From: CAIVPM01 sp964477265
Lineage (GTDB): Bacteria > Bacteroidota > Bacteroidia > Chitinophagales > Chitinophagaceae
Direction of reading: 5' to 3'
DNA: 64,000 nt
NCBI GenBank assembly: GCA_964477265.1
Contig: CAYZDJ010000005.1
Coordinates: 159,066 to 223,065 of the forward strand
Both the position numbers and the translations under genes were made by a program. Below, piece after piece: positions 1-8,345 of this stretch. Under the pieces are notes generated by a model. That model was not told the DNA's origin. It did not search any database and saw nothing but the letters and a program-made list of their open reading frames with translations. The number at the start of each line of letters is the position of its first letter. Position 1 is the first letter of the stretch.

Positions 1-114
1 CAGGAGTTAGGTTATTTCAATAATTTACACAACACTTTGTCTGCTGCACAAAACAATAATTTTAGTGTTAAAATAATTTACTTCTTGGACTACCTTAATT
101 TGAAGAAAAGATAA
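1..114 (+). CDS. C-terminal end of an unidentified gene (partial)
   Basis: Reading frame 1 is open from the first base to a TAA at 112-114 and encodes 37 residues ending LNLKKR. The start lies outside the window, so the function cannot be named. That it is a real gene end is supported by the strong hairpin that follows 13 nt later, placed as a shared terminator between this plus-strand frame and the minus-strand lipoprotein gene. A chance open frame of this length remains possible. Confidence 0.4.
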   Translation, partial: QELGYFNNLHNTLSAAQNNNFSVKIIYFLDYLNLKKR

Positions 115-127
115 ATATACTGGTAAA

Positions 128-155
128 AAAAGAGGCTGCATTTGCAGCCTCTTTT
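128..155. terminator. Bidirectional Rho-independent terminator
   Basis: A 12-bp perfect stem (AAAAGAGGCTGC paired with GCAGCCTCTTTT) closes on a 4-nt ATTT loop, with A-runs on one side and T-runs on the other. It therefore works in both directions between the partial gene at 1-114 and the lipoprotein gene ending at 171. Confidence 0.9.
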
Positions 156-170
156 GCTTAGCGATTATTG

Positions 171-1088
171 TTAGTGAATCAAATGTGCTTCAATAAAATT
201 GCCGCTTCCATCAAACTCAACAACATATTTGCTATTGCTTGCATCTATAAATGCTACATATCTTTTAATGCTTCCATTTACGCTTACTTTAAATGCCTGT
301 TTTAATGTATAACCAGTATAAGTTGTGGTTAAATACGTTGTGGCATTTGCAGGTAAATCAGCTTCTGCAATAGGTGTAATTTTTCCAAAGCAGCCACAGT
401 GGTGCATCAATACACGTTTTACCAGCACATTGTTTTTGTTAAACACATTGGCATATAATCCATTTGCAGTTTTTGTAATTACCACAATATTGCTGTCTCT
501 TGTTATAAATGCTTTTACAATGGTGTCTGTAGTAAATGTTGCAGTAATATAATTTGTAATGGCTGTTGGCAAATTATTCAATGCAATAGTATCTCTGTTC
601 TTTCCATCACGTCCATCAAAGCAACCACCAGCATGAAATTTGCGATTGTGAAAAATGTCTATGCCTTGCCTTAATTCAAGCACTTTAACAAAGTTGCCAT
701 TAGCGTCAAACTTAATAGCAATAGGCTTTTCGTTAAGTGTTATAATGGCAACATAGCCAATTATATTACCATTGGCATCAGTAATTTGCACAGCACCTTT
801 TGCAGTAAAACCAGCATAATTTGTAGATAGATAATCTGTAATGGTTGATGATAAGGTAGTAAAATCAATTTTGGTTTTTCGTTCATTTCTGTTGCAGGTA
901 TTAACTGCATAAACCGAGTCTTCACGGCTTGTTGAACTTGAGTTTGTTGTTCCAACAGCTACAGCCTGCACTCCATCAAGCTGCACAATGGCATCTGTTT
1001 CTGTAGAGCTTGTTGCATCTGTGTTTTTTTTGCAGGAAGTTGTAAGCAATGCAATGCCTATACATCCTAAGATGATTAACTTTTTCAT
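171..1088 (-). CDS. Lipoprotein with PepSY-like repeats
   Basis: 305 residues. A lipoprotein signal peptide ends in a lipobox (LLTTSC, Cys about residue 19), so the mature protein should be lipid-anchored at the envelope. The body carries three repeats of a PepSY-like (beta-lactamase-inhibitor-like) motif. Each has the pattern LxxxIxxYLxxxYxGYxxxxA followed by strands ending in a D-G/N-G-N-F turn (about residues 75-135, 165-230 and 240-305). Two cysteine-rich insertions (HAGGCFDG and HHCGCFG) sit between repeats. Such proteins are common in Bacteroidota and most lack a proven function; binding of a peptide or ligand is an inference. It is a single gene between a terminator and prmC. Confidence 0.7.
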   Translation of the reverse strand: MKKLIILGCIGIALLTTSCKKNTDATSSTETDAIVQLDGVQAVAVGTTNSSSTSREDSVYAVNTCNRNERKTKIDFTTLSSTITDYLSTNYAGFTAKGAVQITDANGNIIGYVAIITLNEKPIAIKFDANGNFVKVLELRQGIDIFHNRKFHAGGCFDGRDGKNRDTIALNNLPTAITNYITATFTTDTIVKAFITRDSNIVVITKTANGLYANVFNKNNVLVKRVLMHHCGCFGKITPIAEADLPANATTYLTTTYTGYTLKQAFKVSVNGSIKRYVAFIDASNSKYVVEFDGSGNFIEAHLIH

Positions 1089-1295
1089 AATGCTAAAATT
1101 TAATTGATGAATAAAAAGATTGGAGAAATAAGAATAATTGTTTTTACTTTTTTGCTAGCGTAGTAAAGGGTTACTAAAAATTATTCATTAAAATGGTTTA
1201 CAGAAAAGAGACTTTGGCTTTTTAAAATAGTTTAAAAATAAAATGCAAAAAAAATGTTAAAAACAAAAATGTAACTAGTTGTGATAAGTTGTCTT

Positions 1296-2144
1296 TTATT
1301 TTTGAACTGCCATTATCATTCTATCTTTTCCTTGCAAATCTTTTATGATGGTTGGTTCAAAACCTTTGCTGGTAAATATTTCAGCAGTTTCTTTTCCAAG
1401 TGTTTCATTTATTTCCACATAAATTTTTCCTTTGCTGTTTAAATGTGTTGTGGCAAATGCTGCAATCTTTCTATAAAAAACCAATACATCATTATCAGGT
1501 GTAAACAAAGCCAGGTGTGGTTCAAAGTCTAACACATTTTTTTTCATTTCTGCTTTCTCTTCAATACTTATATAAGGTGGGTTGCTTACTATCAAATCAA
1601 ATAATGGCAAGGCTTTCCATTGATCTTCATTTAAAAAATCAAGTTCACTAAAATTAATTTCTGTGTTAATGCTTGCTGCATTTTGTTTGGCGATATTCAA
1701 TGTTTCATTGCTAACATCAATTGCAGTAACTGCTGTATTGGGCAATGTTTTTTTTAATGAAATAGCAATGCAACCACTGCCTGTACCAATATCTAATATT
1801 GAAATTTTTTTATTTCCATTTTCTTTCACAATCAAATCAACCAGCTCTTCAGTTTCAGGTCGGGGTATTAAAGTGTTTTCATCAACCAAAAATTTGTTGC
1901 CATAAAACCAGGCATAACCTAAAATTTGTTGCAATGGTTTGTGTTGTAACAATTGCTGCAATGCAGTATCAATAAGCGTTTGTTGATGTTGAGTAAGTTC
2001 AAAGTTGCTGTTAATTAATCTTTGCGTTTTAGATAAGCCTGTATATTCCTCAAGCAAAATGCTACAAATGTTTTTTGCCTCTCTTTCTTCATATACACTT
2101 TTTAGTTGTTGAATAATATGTTTACTTGCCTGTTGCAAATTCAT
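1296..2144 (-). CDS. prmC: Peptide chain release factor N5-glutamine methyltransferase
   Basis: 282 residues, the usual PrmC/HemK length. It methylates the glutamine of the GGQ motif in release factors RF1 and RF2, using S-adenosylmethionine, and so supports translation termination. The N-terminal helical domain (residues 1-90) ends in the PLQQILGYAWFYG segment typical of the family. Motif I of the Rossmann methyltransferase fold is DIGTGSGCIAISL (about 118-130), and the catalytic NPPY motif appears as SNPPYIS (about 188-194). It is divergent from the YigZ-family gene, with 46 nt between start codons. Confidence 0.95.
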   Translation of the reverse strand: MNLQQASKHIIQQLKSVYEEREAKNICSILLEEYTGLSKTQRLINSNFELTQHQQTLIDTALQQLLQHKPLQQILGYAWFYGNKFLVDENTLIPRPETEELVDLIVKENGNKKISILDIGTGSGCIAISLKKTLPNTAVTAIDVSNETLNIAKQNAASINTEINFSELDFLNEDQWKALPLFDLIVSNPPYISIEEKAEMKKNVLDFEPHLALFTPDNDVLVFYRKIAAFATTHLNSKGKIYVEINETLGKETAEIFTSKGFEPTIIKDLQGKDRMIMAVQK

Positions 2145-2146
2145 AA

Positions 2147-2176
2147 TTGCAAAGTAGCGTGGTTATATTACTTTTA
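2147..2176 (+). promoter_or_regulatory. Candidate Bacteroidota promoter for the YigZ-family gene
   Basis: TTG at 2147-2149 and TACTTTTA at 2169-2176 are separated by 19 nt, fitting TTG-N17-23-TAnnTTTG with one mismatch (final G to A). The ATG at 2191 lies 14 nt downstream. Confidence 0.45.
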
Positions 2177-2190
2177 CCAACTTTATTACA

Positions 2191-2802
2191 ATGAGTATTA
2201 TTCCCAAAGATTTTTATTTAACTATTGCACAGTCCAGCATTGCAGAGTATAAGGATAGAGGCAGCAAGTTTATTGCTTATGCCTATCCTGTAAAATCTGT
2301 TGATGAATTTAAAGTTGCATTAAAGCAAACAAAGGAATTGCACCCAAAGGCCAATCATCATTGCTTTGCATATAAAATTGGCTTAACCAATAATGTATTC
2401 AGAGTTAGTGATGATGGAGAACCAAGTGGCAGTGCAGGAAGACCAATTCTAAATGCCATTGAAAGCAAGGAAATAACGGATGTGCTAATTGTTGTGGTAA
2501 GGTATTTTGGTGGAACTTTATTAGGTGTGCCTGGTTTAATAAATGCTTATAAACATACGGCATTGCTGGCTTTGCAGGTAACACCTATTATTCAAAAGCC
2601 TATTTTAAATGTATATGAATTGCAGTTTGATTATACTTTAAAAAATAGCGTTATGAATATTGTTAAACAATTAAGTTGCGAAGTGATAGAGAATGAAAAT
2701 CAACTTTTTTGCATTATGAAAATTGGTGTGCAAACTAGTAAAGAAGCTGATTTTATTCATAGATTAAAAGATTTCCATACGCTTGCTTTTAAAAAGATAT
2801 AA
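2191..2802 (+). CDS. YigZ/IMPACT family protein
   Basis: 203 residues. The N-terminal UPF0029/IMPACT domain is recognised by SKFIAYAYPV (about residues 26-35), the HHCFAYKIG segment, DDGEPSGSAGRPIL (about 74-87) and VVVRYFGGTLLGVPGLI (about 100-116). These are the hallmark motifs of YigZ. A smaller C-terminal domain (about 135-203) resembles the DUF1949-type ferredoxin-like fold. Members are linked to translation control or proteolysis, but their bacterial role is not settled. It is a monocistronic-looking gene between prmC and trxB. Confidence 0.85.
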   Translation: MSIIPKDFYLTIAQSSIAEYKDRGSKFIAYAYPVKSVDEFKVALKQTKELHPKANHHCFAYKIGLTNNVFRVSDDGEPSGSAGRPILNAIESKEITDVLIVVVRYFGGTLLGVPGLINAYKHTALLALQVTPIIQKPILNVYELQFDYTLKNSVMNIVKQLSCEVIENENQLFCIMKIGVQTSKEADFIHRLKDFHTLAFKKI

Positions 2803-2885
2803 GCTAATTATTAACAAACTAAATTTTAACAACCAAGCATTTGTAAGTAACAATACATTTGCCCGTAAGAGACAGAAAATATATA

Positions 2886-3815
2886 ATGGAAAAAACACAT
2901 TTACTAATTATTGGAAGTGGGCCAGCAGGATACACTGCTGCAATTTATGCTTCTCGTGCAGGTATTAAACCTGTTTTGTATCAAGGTATTCAACCTGGTG
3001 GTCAGTTAACTATTACTACAGAAGTTGAAAATTATCCTGGCTACCCAGATGGTATTCAAGGGCCAGAAATGATGGTACACTTTGAAAAGCAGGCAGCACG
3101 TATGGGTGCAGATATTCGTTATGGATTGGTGACAAAAGTTGACTTTAGCAAACAACCTTACCAGGTTGAAATTGATGAAGAGCAAACTATTGAAGCAGAT
3201 GCTGTAATTATTTGTACTGGTGCAAGTGCAAAATGGTTGGGCATTGAAAGTGAACAAAGATTGAATGGGTTTGGTGTAAGTGCTTGTGCTGTTTGCGATG
3301 GTTTTTTCTTTAAAGGAAAAGAAGTTGCAATAGTTGGTGCTGGCGATACTGCTGCTGAAGAGGCATTGTACTTATCTAAACTTTGTACAAATGTGCACAT
3401 GATAGTGCGAAGCGATAAAATGCGTGCCAGCAAAGTGATGCAGGACAGGGTATTGAAAACACCTAACATTAAAGTTTACTGGAATAGTACAACTGATGAA
3501 ATTCTTGGAGCTAATAAGGTTGAAGGAGTAAGAATACATAATACATCGGAAAATAAAAAAACAGAAGTGCCCATCAGTGGTTTTTTTGTAGCTATTGGAC
3601 ACAAACCAAACAGCGATTTATTTAAGGGCTTTGTTGATATGGACGAAGCTGGCTATATTAAAACTATTCCAGGTACTACCAAAACAAATGTTGAAGGTGT
3701 TTTTGCTGCAGGAGATGTGCAGGATAAAATTTATCGTCAGGCAGTAACCTCTGCAGGAAGTGGCTGTATGGCTGCGTTAGATGCAGAAAGGTATTTGAGT
3801 GAGAAATTTGGCTAG
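2886..3815 (+). CDS. trxB: Thioredoxin-disulfide reductase
   Basis: 309 residues from the ATG at 2886. A TTG at 2859 would only add nine unconserved residues. The cytosolic flavoenzyme passes electrons from NADPH to thioredoxin. Visible motifs are the FAD-binding GSGPAGYTAAIYASRAG near the N-terminus, the redox-active CAVC pair (about residues 134-137), the NADPH-binding VGAGDTAAEEAL (about 151-162) and the C-terminal FAD contact AAGDVQDKIYRQ (about 278-289). lgt follows on the same strand after 88 nt, which contain a dispersed hairpin repeat. Confidence 0.96.
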   Translation: MEKTHLLIIGSGPAGYTAAIYASRAGIKPVLYQGIQPGGQLTITTEVENYPGYPDGIQGPEMMVHFEKQAARMGADIRYGLVTKVDFSKQPYQVEIDEEQTIEADAVIICTGASAKWLGIESEQRLNGFGVSACAVCDGFFFKGKEVAIVGAGDTAAEEALYLSKLCTNVHMIVRSDKMRASKVMQDRVLKTPNIKVYWNSTTDEILGANKVEGVRIHNTSENKKTEVPISGFFVAIGHKPNSDLFKGFVDMDEAGYIKTIPGTTKTNVEGVFAAGDVQDKIYRQAVTSAGSGCMAALDAERYLSEKFG

Positions 3816-3838
3816 TTATAAATTGTAAATTGTATTTA

Positions 3839-3879
3839 AACCTTTGCGTCTTAGCTTCTTTGTAGCTTTGCGTGAAACA
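3839..3879. repeat. Dispersed intergenic repeat, CTTTGCGTGAAA family
   Basis: The trxB-lgt spacer carries CCTTTGCGTC, then TTCTTTGTAGC, then CTTTGCGTGAAAC. Related CTTTGYGTGAAA segments lie in three other spacers of the window (27648-27698, 28942-29024 and 33986-34055). It is not coding. Confidence 0.6.
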
Positions 3880-3903
3880 AATCGTACATCGTAAATAGAA
3901 AGA

Positions 3904-5190
3904 ATGTATCCGAATTTATATTATATTTTTAAAGATTGGTTTGGGGTAGATTGGCAGGTGCTAAAAATATTTAACACGTTTGGTTTTTTTGTAGCCATAG
4001 CATTTATTGGTGCTGCGGCTGTTTTAACATCTGAATTAAAGCGTAAGCAACGTTTGGGCTTATTTACTTTTACCGAGAAAAAAATAATGATTGGTGAACC
4101 TGCAAGTGCTGTTGATTTATTCATCAATTTTTTATTAGGCTTTGTTTTTGGTTACAAAATAATTGGTGTGCTCATTACTTCTGGTGCATTAAATAATCCT
4201 CAGGAATATCTTTTATCAAGTCGTGGCAATCTTTTAACAGGAGTTTTTATAGGTCTTGCTGCATTAAGTTACAAATATTATGAAGTAAATAAAGTTAAGC
4301 TTGCAAAGCCTGAGGAAAGGACAATAAGGATATGGCCACATGATAGAGTAGGTGACATGGTAGTTTATGCTTTCATCTTTGGATTTCTTGGGGCAAAAAT
4401 TTTTCATAACCTTGAAAACTGGAATGAATTTGTTAAAGACCCTATTGGTAGTTTAATTGCATTTAGTGGGCTTACTTTCTATGGTGGATTAATTTGTGCA
4501 GCTGCAGCTATTTATTATTACGCAAAAAAACACAATATAAAATTCACTCACTTATGCGATGCCTTTGCACCAGTTTTAATGCTTGCCTATGCTATTGGTA
4601 GAATTGGCTGCCAGGTAAGTGGCGATGGTGATTGGGGCATTATAAACAGTGCATTTATTAATGAGGCAAATCATTTTGCAACGCCAACTGCACAGCAATT
4701 TCATGATGCAGTAATGCAAAACCATGGTTATTATTTTAGGGCTGGAAGTGGTATAACAAGTGTCGAGCAAATACACCATTTAGCAGTGCAGCCAGTAAGT
4801 TGGTTACCTAATTGGATGTTTGGTTATACTTATCCTCATAATGTAGTGAGCGATGGTATTAAAATGGCAAATTTTAGTGGTGAATATTCCAATGCGTTAC
4901 CAATTGCAGTTTTTCCTACACCATTTTACGAAACAGTTGTTTCTACCATTTTCTTTTTTGTTTTATTTGGACTGAGAAATAAAATTAAAACAGAAGGAGT
5001 AATGTTTGGATTGTACTTAATGATGAATGGGTTTGAAAGATTTTGGATAGAAAAAATTAGAGTTAACACTACTTACAGCATTTTGGGTTTTCATCCCACA
5101 CAAGCCGAAATTATTGCCACACTTTTATTTATTAGCGGAGCAGCATTAATATTTATAATGAAGAGAAAGGTACAGAGCAAAAACTTATAG
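3904..5190 (+). CDS. lgt: Prolipoprotein diacylglyceryl transferase
   Basis: 428 residues, longer than the roughly 290 of the E. coli enzyme. This polytopic inner-membrane enzyme moves diacylglycerol from phosphatidylglycerol to the lipobox cysteine of prolipoproteins. The family signature is seen as AYAIGRIGCQVSGDGDWG (about residues 231-248), with SGLTFYGGLI about 50 residues earlier. In that segment the His of the proteobacterial SFHGG motif is Tyr. The C-terminal helices include FYETVVSTIFFFVLF and GFERFWIEKIRVN, which is also conserved in Lgt. The extra length is in the N-terminal membrane segments and in a loop at about 250-305. Lipoproteins elsewhere in the window (LptE, the PepSY protein) would be its substrates. 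Confidence 0.93.
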   Translation: MYPNLYYIFKDWFGVDWQVLKIFNTFGFFVAIAFIGAAAVLTSELKRKQRLGLFTFTEKKIMIGEPASAVDLFINFLLGFVFGYKIIGVLITSGALNNPQEYLLSSRGNLLTGVFIGLAALSYKYYEVNKVKLAKPEERTIRIWPHDRVGDMVVYAFIFGFLGAKIFHNLENWNEFVKDPIGSLIAFSGLTFYGGLICAAAAIYYYAKKHNIKFTHLCDAFAPVLMLAYAIGRIGCQVSGDGDWGIINSAFINEANHFATPTAQQFHDAVMQNHGYYFRAGSGITSVEQIHHLAVQPVSWLPNWMFGYTYPHNVVSDGIKMANFSGEYSNALPIAVFPTPFYETVVSTIFFFVLFGLRNKIKTEGVMFGLYLMMNGFERFWIEKIRVNTTYSILGFHPTQAEIIATLLFISGAALIFIMKRKVQSKNL

Positions 5191-5210
5191 TATAAAAAAT
5201 TAAACAACTA

Positions 5211-5238
5211 AAAAAGCACAACAATTGTTGTGCTTTTT
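5211..5238. terminator. Bidirectional terminator between lgt and secG
   Basis: A perfect 28-bp palindrome (AAAAAGCACAACA and its complement) with A and T runs at its ends lies between the converging lgt and secG stop codons. Confidence 0.9.
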
Positions 5239-5266
5239 TAATTAAATATATTTTAGTAAAACTAAA

Positions 5267-5572
5267 TTATTTTGCTGGTGCTGCTGGTGCAGATGTTGGT
5301 TTTACTTTTTGAATAGCGTCATTGGCTTCTTTATTAGTTGCTTTACCGCTACCTAAAAATAAAGTTGAGGTAATTGCTAAAATAGCAATTGCACTTGCAA
5401 AAATCCATGTGCCTTTTTCCAATACATCTGTAGTTTGTTTAACACCCATTAATTGATTGCTAACGCCACCTACACTGCTGTTTAAACCACCACCTTTAGG
5501 GTTTTGTATTAATACTATAAAACCTAAAGCCACAGCTGCTAATACAATAAGAATTACGAATAATGTTGTCAT
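5267..5572 (-). CDS. secG: Preprotein translocase subunit SecG
   Basis: 101 residues. SecG is the small membrane partner of SecY and SecE in the Sec translocon. It has two hydrophobic segments (about residues 2-22 and 53-75). Between them lies the conserved cytosolic stretch QNPKGGGLNSSVGG and the segment up to TDVLEKGTW. The tail is rich in Ala, Pro and Lys. Its start is 1 nt from the stop of the upstream 438-residue gene, so it is the last gene of the lptE operon. Confidence 0.95.
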   Translation of the reverse strand: MTTLFVILIVLAAVALGFIVLIQNPKGGGLNSSVGGVSNQLMGVKQTTDVLEKGTWIFASAIAILAITSTLFLGSGKATNKEANDAIQKVKPTSAPAAPAK

Positions 5573-5573
5573 T

Positions 5574-6890
5574 TTAAATGCCTTTTAGTTCTTTTATTTT
5601 GGCTGCGAAATAAGCGGTTTTATCTGGTAATAAAAAACTTAATTTTATATACAGCTGAATTGCTTTTTCATTTTTGCCTTGCTTGGCAAAAATTTCAGCC
5701 ATGGTTTCTGTTACAATTTCTTTGCTTTGGTTGCTTGATGCTGCAATGTTTTGAATAGCCTTGTCCAATTCTGGGTCTTCTTCAACCACCATATTTTCAG
5801 GCTTCACGTTTTTCATTTTCTTTAACCAGTCGGTAAACTTTAACATTTTAGTTGTAAGCTTATCGTGTGGTTCCTTGTTGTAATCAAACTTTATTCCCTG
5901 CGAAGCAAAGTAATCTATAGTATAATATGGTTCAGATTCAAAAGGCAATAATGCATTGGCAAAATCTTCTTTTGGTTTGTCCCAATCTGCCCTAAGTGAA
6001 GGCATGGCAATATTTGCTTCAATTACTTTTTCTGGAACTGCTTCTGCAATAGAAATATTTTCTGCTACTAATGGTTGTTGTTCTTCTTGAGAAACTGTTT
6101 GTTCAACTGTAGTATTATGTTCTTTATGCCAATTGGCTTTTAAAGCAGCAATCTGTGCATGAATATCATTTCCTGGTTCGGTAGCAATAATATTTTCTGC
6201 AACTTGCTGAGCAGGTAAAATATTTTCGTTAACTGTTTCTTCAACTTTAGTGTTATTGGTAAAATGTTCTATAGCAGGTTGGCTAATATATTCTGCAGCA
6301 GGTTTTTCTTTTATTTCTTCACTTTCCTTTTCTTCAACATCAATTTTTTGCATTGGCTTAAATGGCTGAAAAGTTTGCGTTGGTGCTAATATTTCTGTAG
6401 CACCTTCTTTCTTTTCATCTATGCCATTCATTATGGTTTTAACTTCTTCTACAGTTGGTATGTTCAATGTTGCCATAAAATCCTGCCTTTCTGTTTCGTC
6501 CTCAACAGCAACAGGATTCCTGATTTCAATAGTATTTGCAATAGTTTCAGCAGTTTTTGCTTCTTGTGCAATAATGTCCTTTGCTTCTGCTACAGCTTTG
6601 TTTTCATCTAATTTTATTTCTTCTTTGGCCGTAGGCTTAATGGCATTTGCACTAATGTCCATTAGCTGGTATTGCAACCACCTTGCATTGTTAAAAAACA
6701 AACCAGCTTTTTGAATTTGTGTTTGTAACTGATAGCTGTTATCGCTTTTAAGCTTTGCAGCATATACCAATTGTGCAGGAACAAAATATGGATATTCAGC
6801 AATCAATTCCTGCATTTCCTTTTGAGAGGTATGTTTAATATCATGCTTGCCAGTTACAAATTGTATGGTATCAAATAATGCTTTATTCAT
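5574..6890 (-). CDS. Conserved hypothetical protein between lptE and secG
   Basis: 438 residues without a signal peptide or membrane span. The N-terminus (about 1-75, with ISAYPYF-like residues at IAEYPYFVPAQLVYAAKL) and C-terminus (about 345-438) are compact and helical, ending in a TPR-like helix pair (FAKQGKNEKAIQLYIKLSFLLP). The middle, about residues 80-300, is an acidic low-complexity linker rich in Glu, Ala, Val and Thr. The position between lptE (16 nt) and secG (1 nt) suggests an envelope-biogenesis role, but I recognise no named family and assign no function. Confidence 0.8.
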   Translation of the reverse strand: MNKALFDTIQFVTGKHDIKHTSQKEMQELIAEYPYFVPAQLVYAAKLKSDNSYQLQTQIQKAGLFFNNARWLQYQLMDISANAIKPTAKEEIKLDENKAVAEAKDIIAQEAKTAETIANTIEIRNPVAVEDETERQDFMATLNIPTVEEVKTIMNGIDEKKEGATEILAPTQTFQPFKPMQKIDVEEKESEEIKEKPAAEYISQPAIEHFTNNTKVEETVNENILPAQQVAENIIATEPGNDIHAQIAALKANWHKEHNTTVEQTVSQEEQQPLVAENISIAEAVPEKVIEANIAMPSLRADWDKPKEDFANALLPFESEPYYTIDYFASQGIKFDYNKEPHDKLTTKMLKFTDWLKKMKNVKPENMVVEEDPELDKAIQNIAASSNQSKEIVTETMAEIFAKQGKNEKAIQLYIKLSFLLPDKTAYFAAKIKELKGI

Positions 6891-6906
6891 TGGGTGTTTT
6901 TATGTT

Positions 6907-7419
6907 TTACCATTTAGAAAATAACTTATTGAAAATTTCGTCTGTTATAGATGGCACAACTTGTTCATCAATCAGTCTTCCTTCTGCTTCCTGCAATGTT
7001 TGGTTTGCACTAAAGTCAAAATTTCTTGTAACATCAAATTCATCAGTCTTATTTTCAATAATATCTTTTACAATTAAATGCACGGTTACAGTAAGCCTGT
7101 TTGTTGTGGTTTGCTGATTGCTTACACCAACAGTTTGCGATGGATCGTAATTAGAAATATAACCACTCAATTGCAGATGTGCATCATCATTGTTAGTTCT
7201 TATAAGTTTGGTTTGATTAACAATTTTTAGTTGTATTTTATCAGTAAGCTTAGTGCTTAATTGTGGGTTAATGTATCGTGCCTTGTTTTCTATAAAGCCA
7301 ATTTTTATGGTTTTATATTTATTGTAATCAATGGAAACATCTTTAAACGAATACACGCCACAACTTGTGCAGCATACAAATAGTATGGTACAGATGTAAA
7401 ATAGTTTATAAAACTTCAC
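6907..7419 (-). CDS. lptE: LptE-like LPS-assembly lipoprotein
   Basis: 170 residues. A signal peptide ends in a lipobox (CCTSC, Cys about residue 20), so the protein is probably attached to the outer membrane. The body matches Bacteroidota LptE: a YSFKDVSID start, the INPQLSTKLTDKIQLKI helix, then GYISNYDP and the strand series ending in TRNFDFSANQ. LptE plugs the LptD barrel that inserts LPS into the outer membrane. Sequence identity in this family is low, so the call rests on pattern and operon position. It is the first gene of lptE-hypothetical-secG and is divergent from the S24 regulator. Confidence 0.8.
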   Translation of the reverse strand: MKFYKLFYICTILFVCCTSCGVYSFKDVSIDYNKYKTIKIGFIENKARYINPQLSTKLTDKIQLKIVNQTKLIRTNNDDAHLQLSGYISNYDPSQTVGVSNQQTTTNRLTVTVHLIVKDIIENKTDEFDVTRNFDFSANQTLQEAEGRLIDEQVVPSITDEIFNKLFSKW

Positions 7420-7471
7420 TTTGAAATTTTTGTAAATATGATTGTATTTGCTTGCTAAAAAAAATATGTGA

Positions 7472-7509
7472 AAAAATATTTTGTTAAAACTAAAAATATT
7501 AGTATTTTT
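7472..7509. promoter_or_regulatory. Candidate auto-operator of the S24 regulator
   Basis: The 9-mer AAAAATATT occurs at 7472-7480 and 7492-7500, exactly 20 bp apart (two helical turns). The second copy is the left half of an imperfect palindrome, AAAAATATTAGTATTTTT (7492-7509). The sites overlap the -33 and -7 boxes of the regulator promoter, so binding there would repress. This is inference from layout. Confidence 0.4.
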
Positions 7510-7510
7510 G
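7480..7510 (+). promoter_or_regulatory. Bacteroidota promoter of the S24 regulator
   Basis: TTTG at 7480-7483 and TATTTTTG at 7503-7510 are separated by 19 nt, a full match to TTTG-N17-23-TAnnTTTG. The ATG at 7529 follows 18 nt after the -7 box, which supports that start over the TTG at 7481 lying inside the promoter. Confidence 0.7.
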
Positions 7511-7528
7511 TATCTAAAATTATTAGCT

Positions 7529-8284
7529 ATGAGTTTTGCATCAAAAAATTTTCGCTACTTACGCAAATTAAAAGGCTGGACACAGGAAGAATTTGCCAAC
7601 AGGTTAGACATCAAACGTTCTTTAGTAGGAGCCTACGAAGAAGAACGTGCTGAACCCAAGCTTGAAGCTATGGAACGCATTTGTAAAATTTTTAAAATTA
7701 CTTTAGACGATTTAATTTTAAAAGATTTATCTGCTCCAAAAGCTACAAGCTATTTAGAGCAAAGGCGGGGTTTAAAAATGGCAAAGGAAACAAATGGAGT
7801 AATTCAATTTGTACCAGCAAAAGCAGCAGCAGGCTATCTTGCAGGTTATGCTGATGAAGATTTTATTGACGAATTAAACACATTTACATTGCCAATGCTT
7901 GCAAGTGGTACTTATCGTGCATTTGAAATTATTGGCGATAGTATGATGCCAACTCCAAGTGGTAGTGTAATAGTAGGAGAGAAGGTTGATGATATGGAGG
8001 AAGTAAAGACAAGCAATACTTATGTGGTATTATCTAAACAAGATGGTGTGGTTTATAAAAGAGTTGTAAAAAACAATAAGGCAAAAAATAAAATTACTTT
8101 GGTAAGCGATAATCCAAGCTACGAACCATATAATTTAAATGCTGAGGACGTTTTAGAAATGTGGAAAGCTGTTTATATTTTGCAAAAAGTAGGTAGTGTG
8201 CAGCGTTGGGATGTAGGTCAGCTTGCTGGTATGGTAAATAATTTACAAGCCGAAGTTGCAACTTTACGAAAAGGGCTAAGTTAG
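7529..8284 (+). CDS. XRE-S24 transcriptional regulator, LexA/CI-like
   Basis: 251 residues from the ATG at 7529. An N-terminal XRE helix-turn-helix (about residues 6-66, with GWTQEEFANRLDIKRSLVGAYEE) binds DNA. The C-terminal half is an S24 self-cleaving peptidase domain with catalytic Ser138 in GDSMMP and Lys177 in VVYKRV. An Ala101-Gly102 pair in AKAAAGYL is a candidate self-cleavage site ahead of the domain. A short coiled tail (about 228-250) follows. The build resembles phage CI and LexA-type damage-responsive repressors, but no phage genes are adjacent. Autoregulation is suggested by repeats over its promoter. Confidence 0.88.
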   Translation: MSFASKNFRYLRKLKGWTQEEFANRLDIKRSLVGAYEEERAEPKLEAMERICKIFKITLDDLILKDLSAPKATSYLEQRRGLKMAKETNGVIQFVPAKAAAGYLAGYADEDFIDELNTFTLPMLASGTYRAFEIIGDSMMPTPSGSVIVGEKVDDMEEVKTSNTYVVLSKQDGVVYKRVVKNNKAKNKITLVSDNPSYEPYNLNAEDVLEMWKAVYILQKVGSVQRWDVGQLAGMVNNLQAEVATLRKGLS

Positions 8285-8300
8285 TTTTTATAAATATTAG

Positions 8301-8345
8301 TTTACTATGATATTTATTGCTCAATAGATATCATAGTAAATTTTT
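8301..8345 (+). terminator. Terminator of the S24 regulator, overlapping the bshC 3' end
   Basis: TTTACTATGATAT (8301-8313) pairs with ATATCATAGTAAA (8328-8340), a 13-bp perfect stem with a 14-nt loop, followed by TTTTT. The right arm lies inside the last codons of bshC, so coding sequence doubles as terminator. Confidence 0.75.

Noticed and set aside
3006..3602. Open frames on the minus strand within trxB
   Set aside because: They lie opposite a clearly conserved enzyme and show no start context, motif or low-complexity-free conserved pattern of their own.
7481..7529. TTG start giving the S24 regulator 16 extra residues
   Set aside because: The TTG lies inside the -33 box and the extra residues are hydrophobic and unlike the family.
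7529..8284. The S24 regulator as a prophage repressor
   Set aside because: Its neighbours are lptE and bshC, ordinary chromosomal genes, with no integrase or phage gene within the window.
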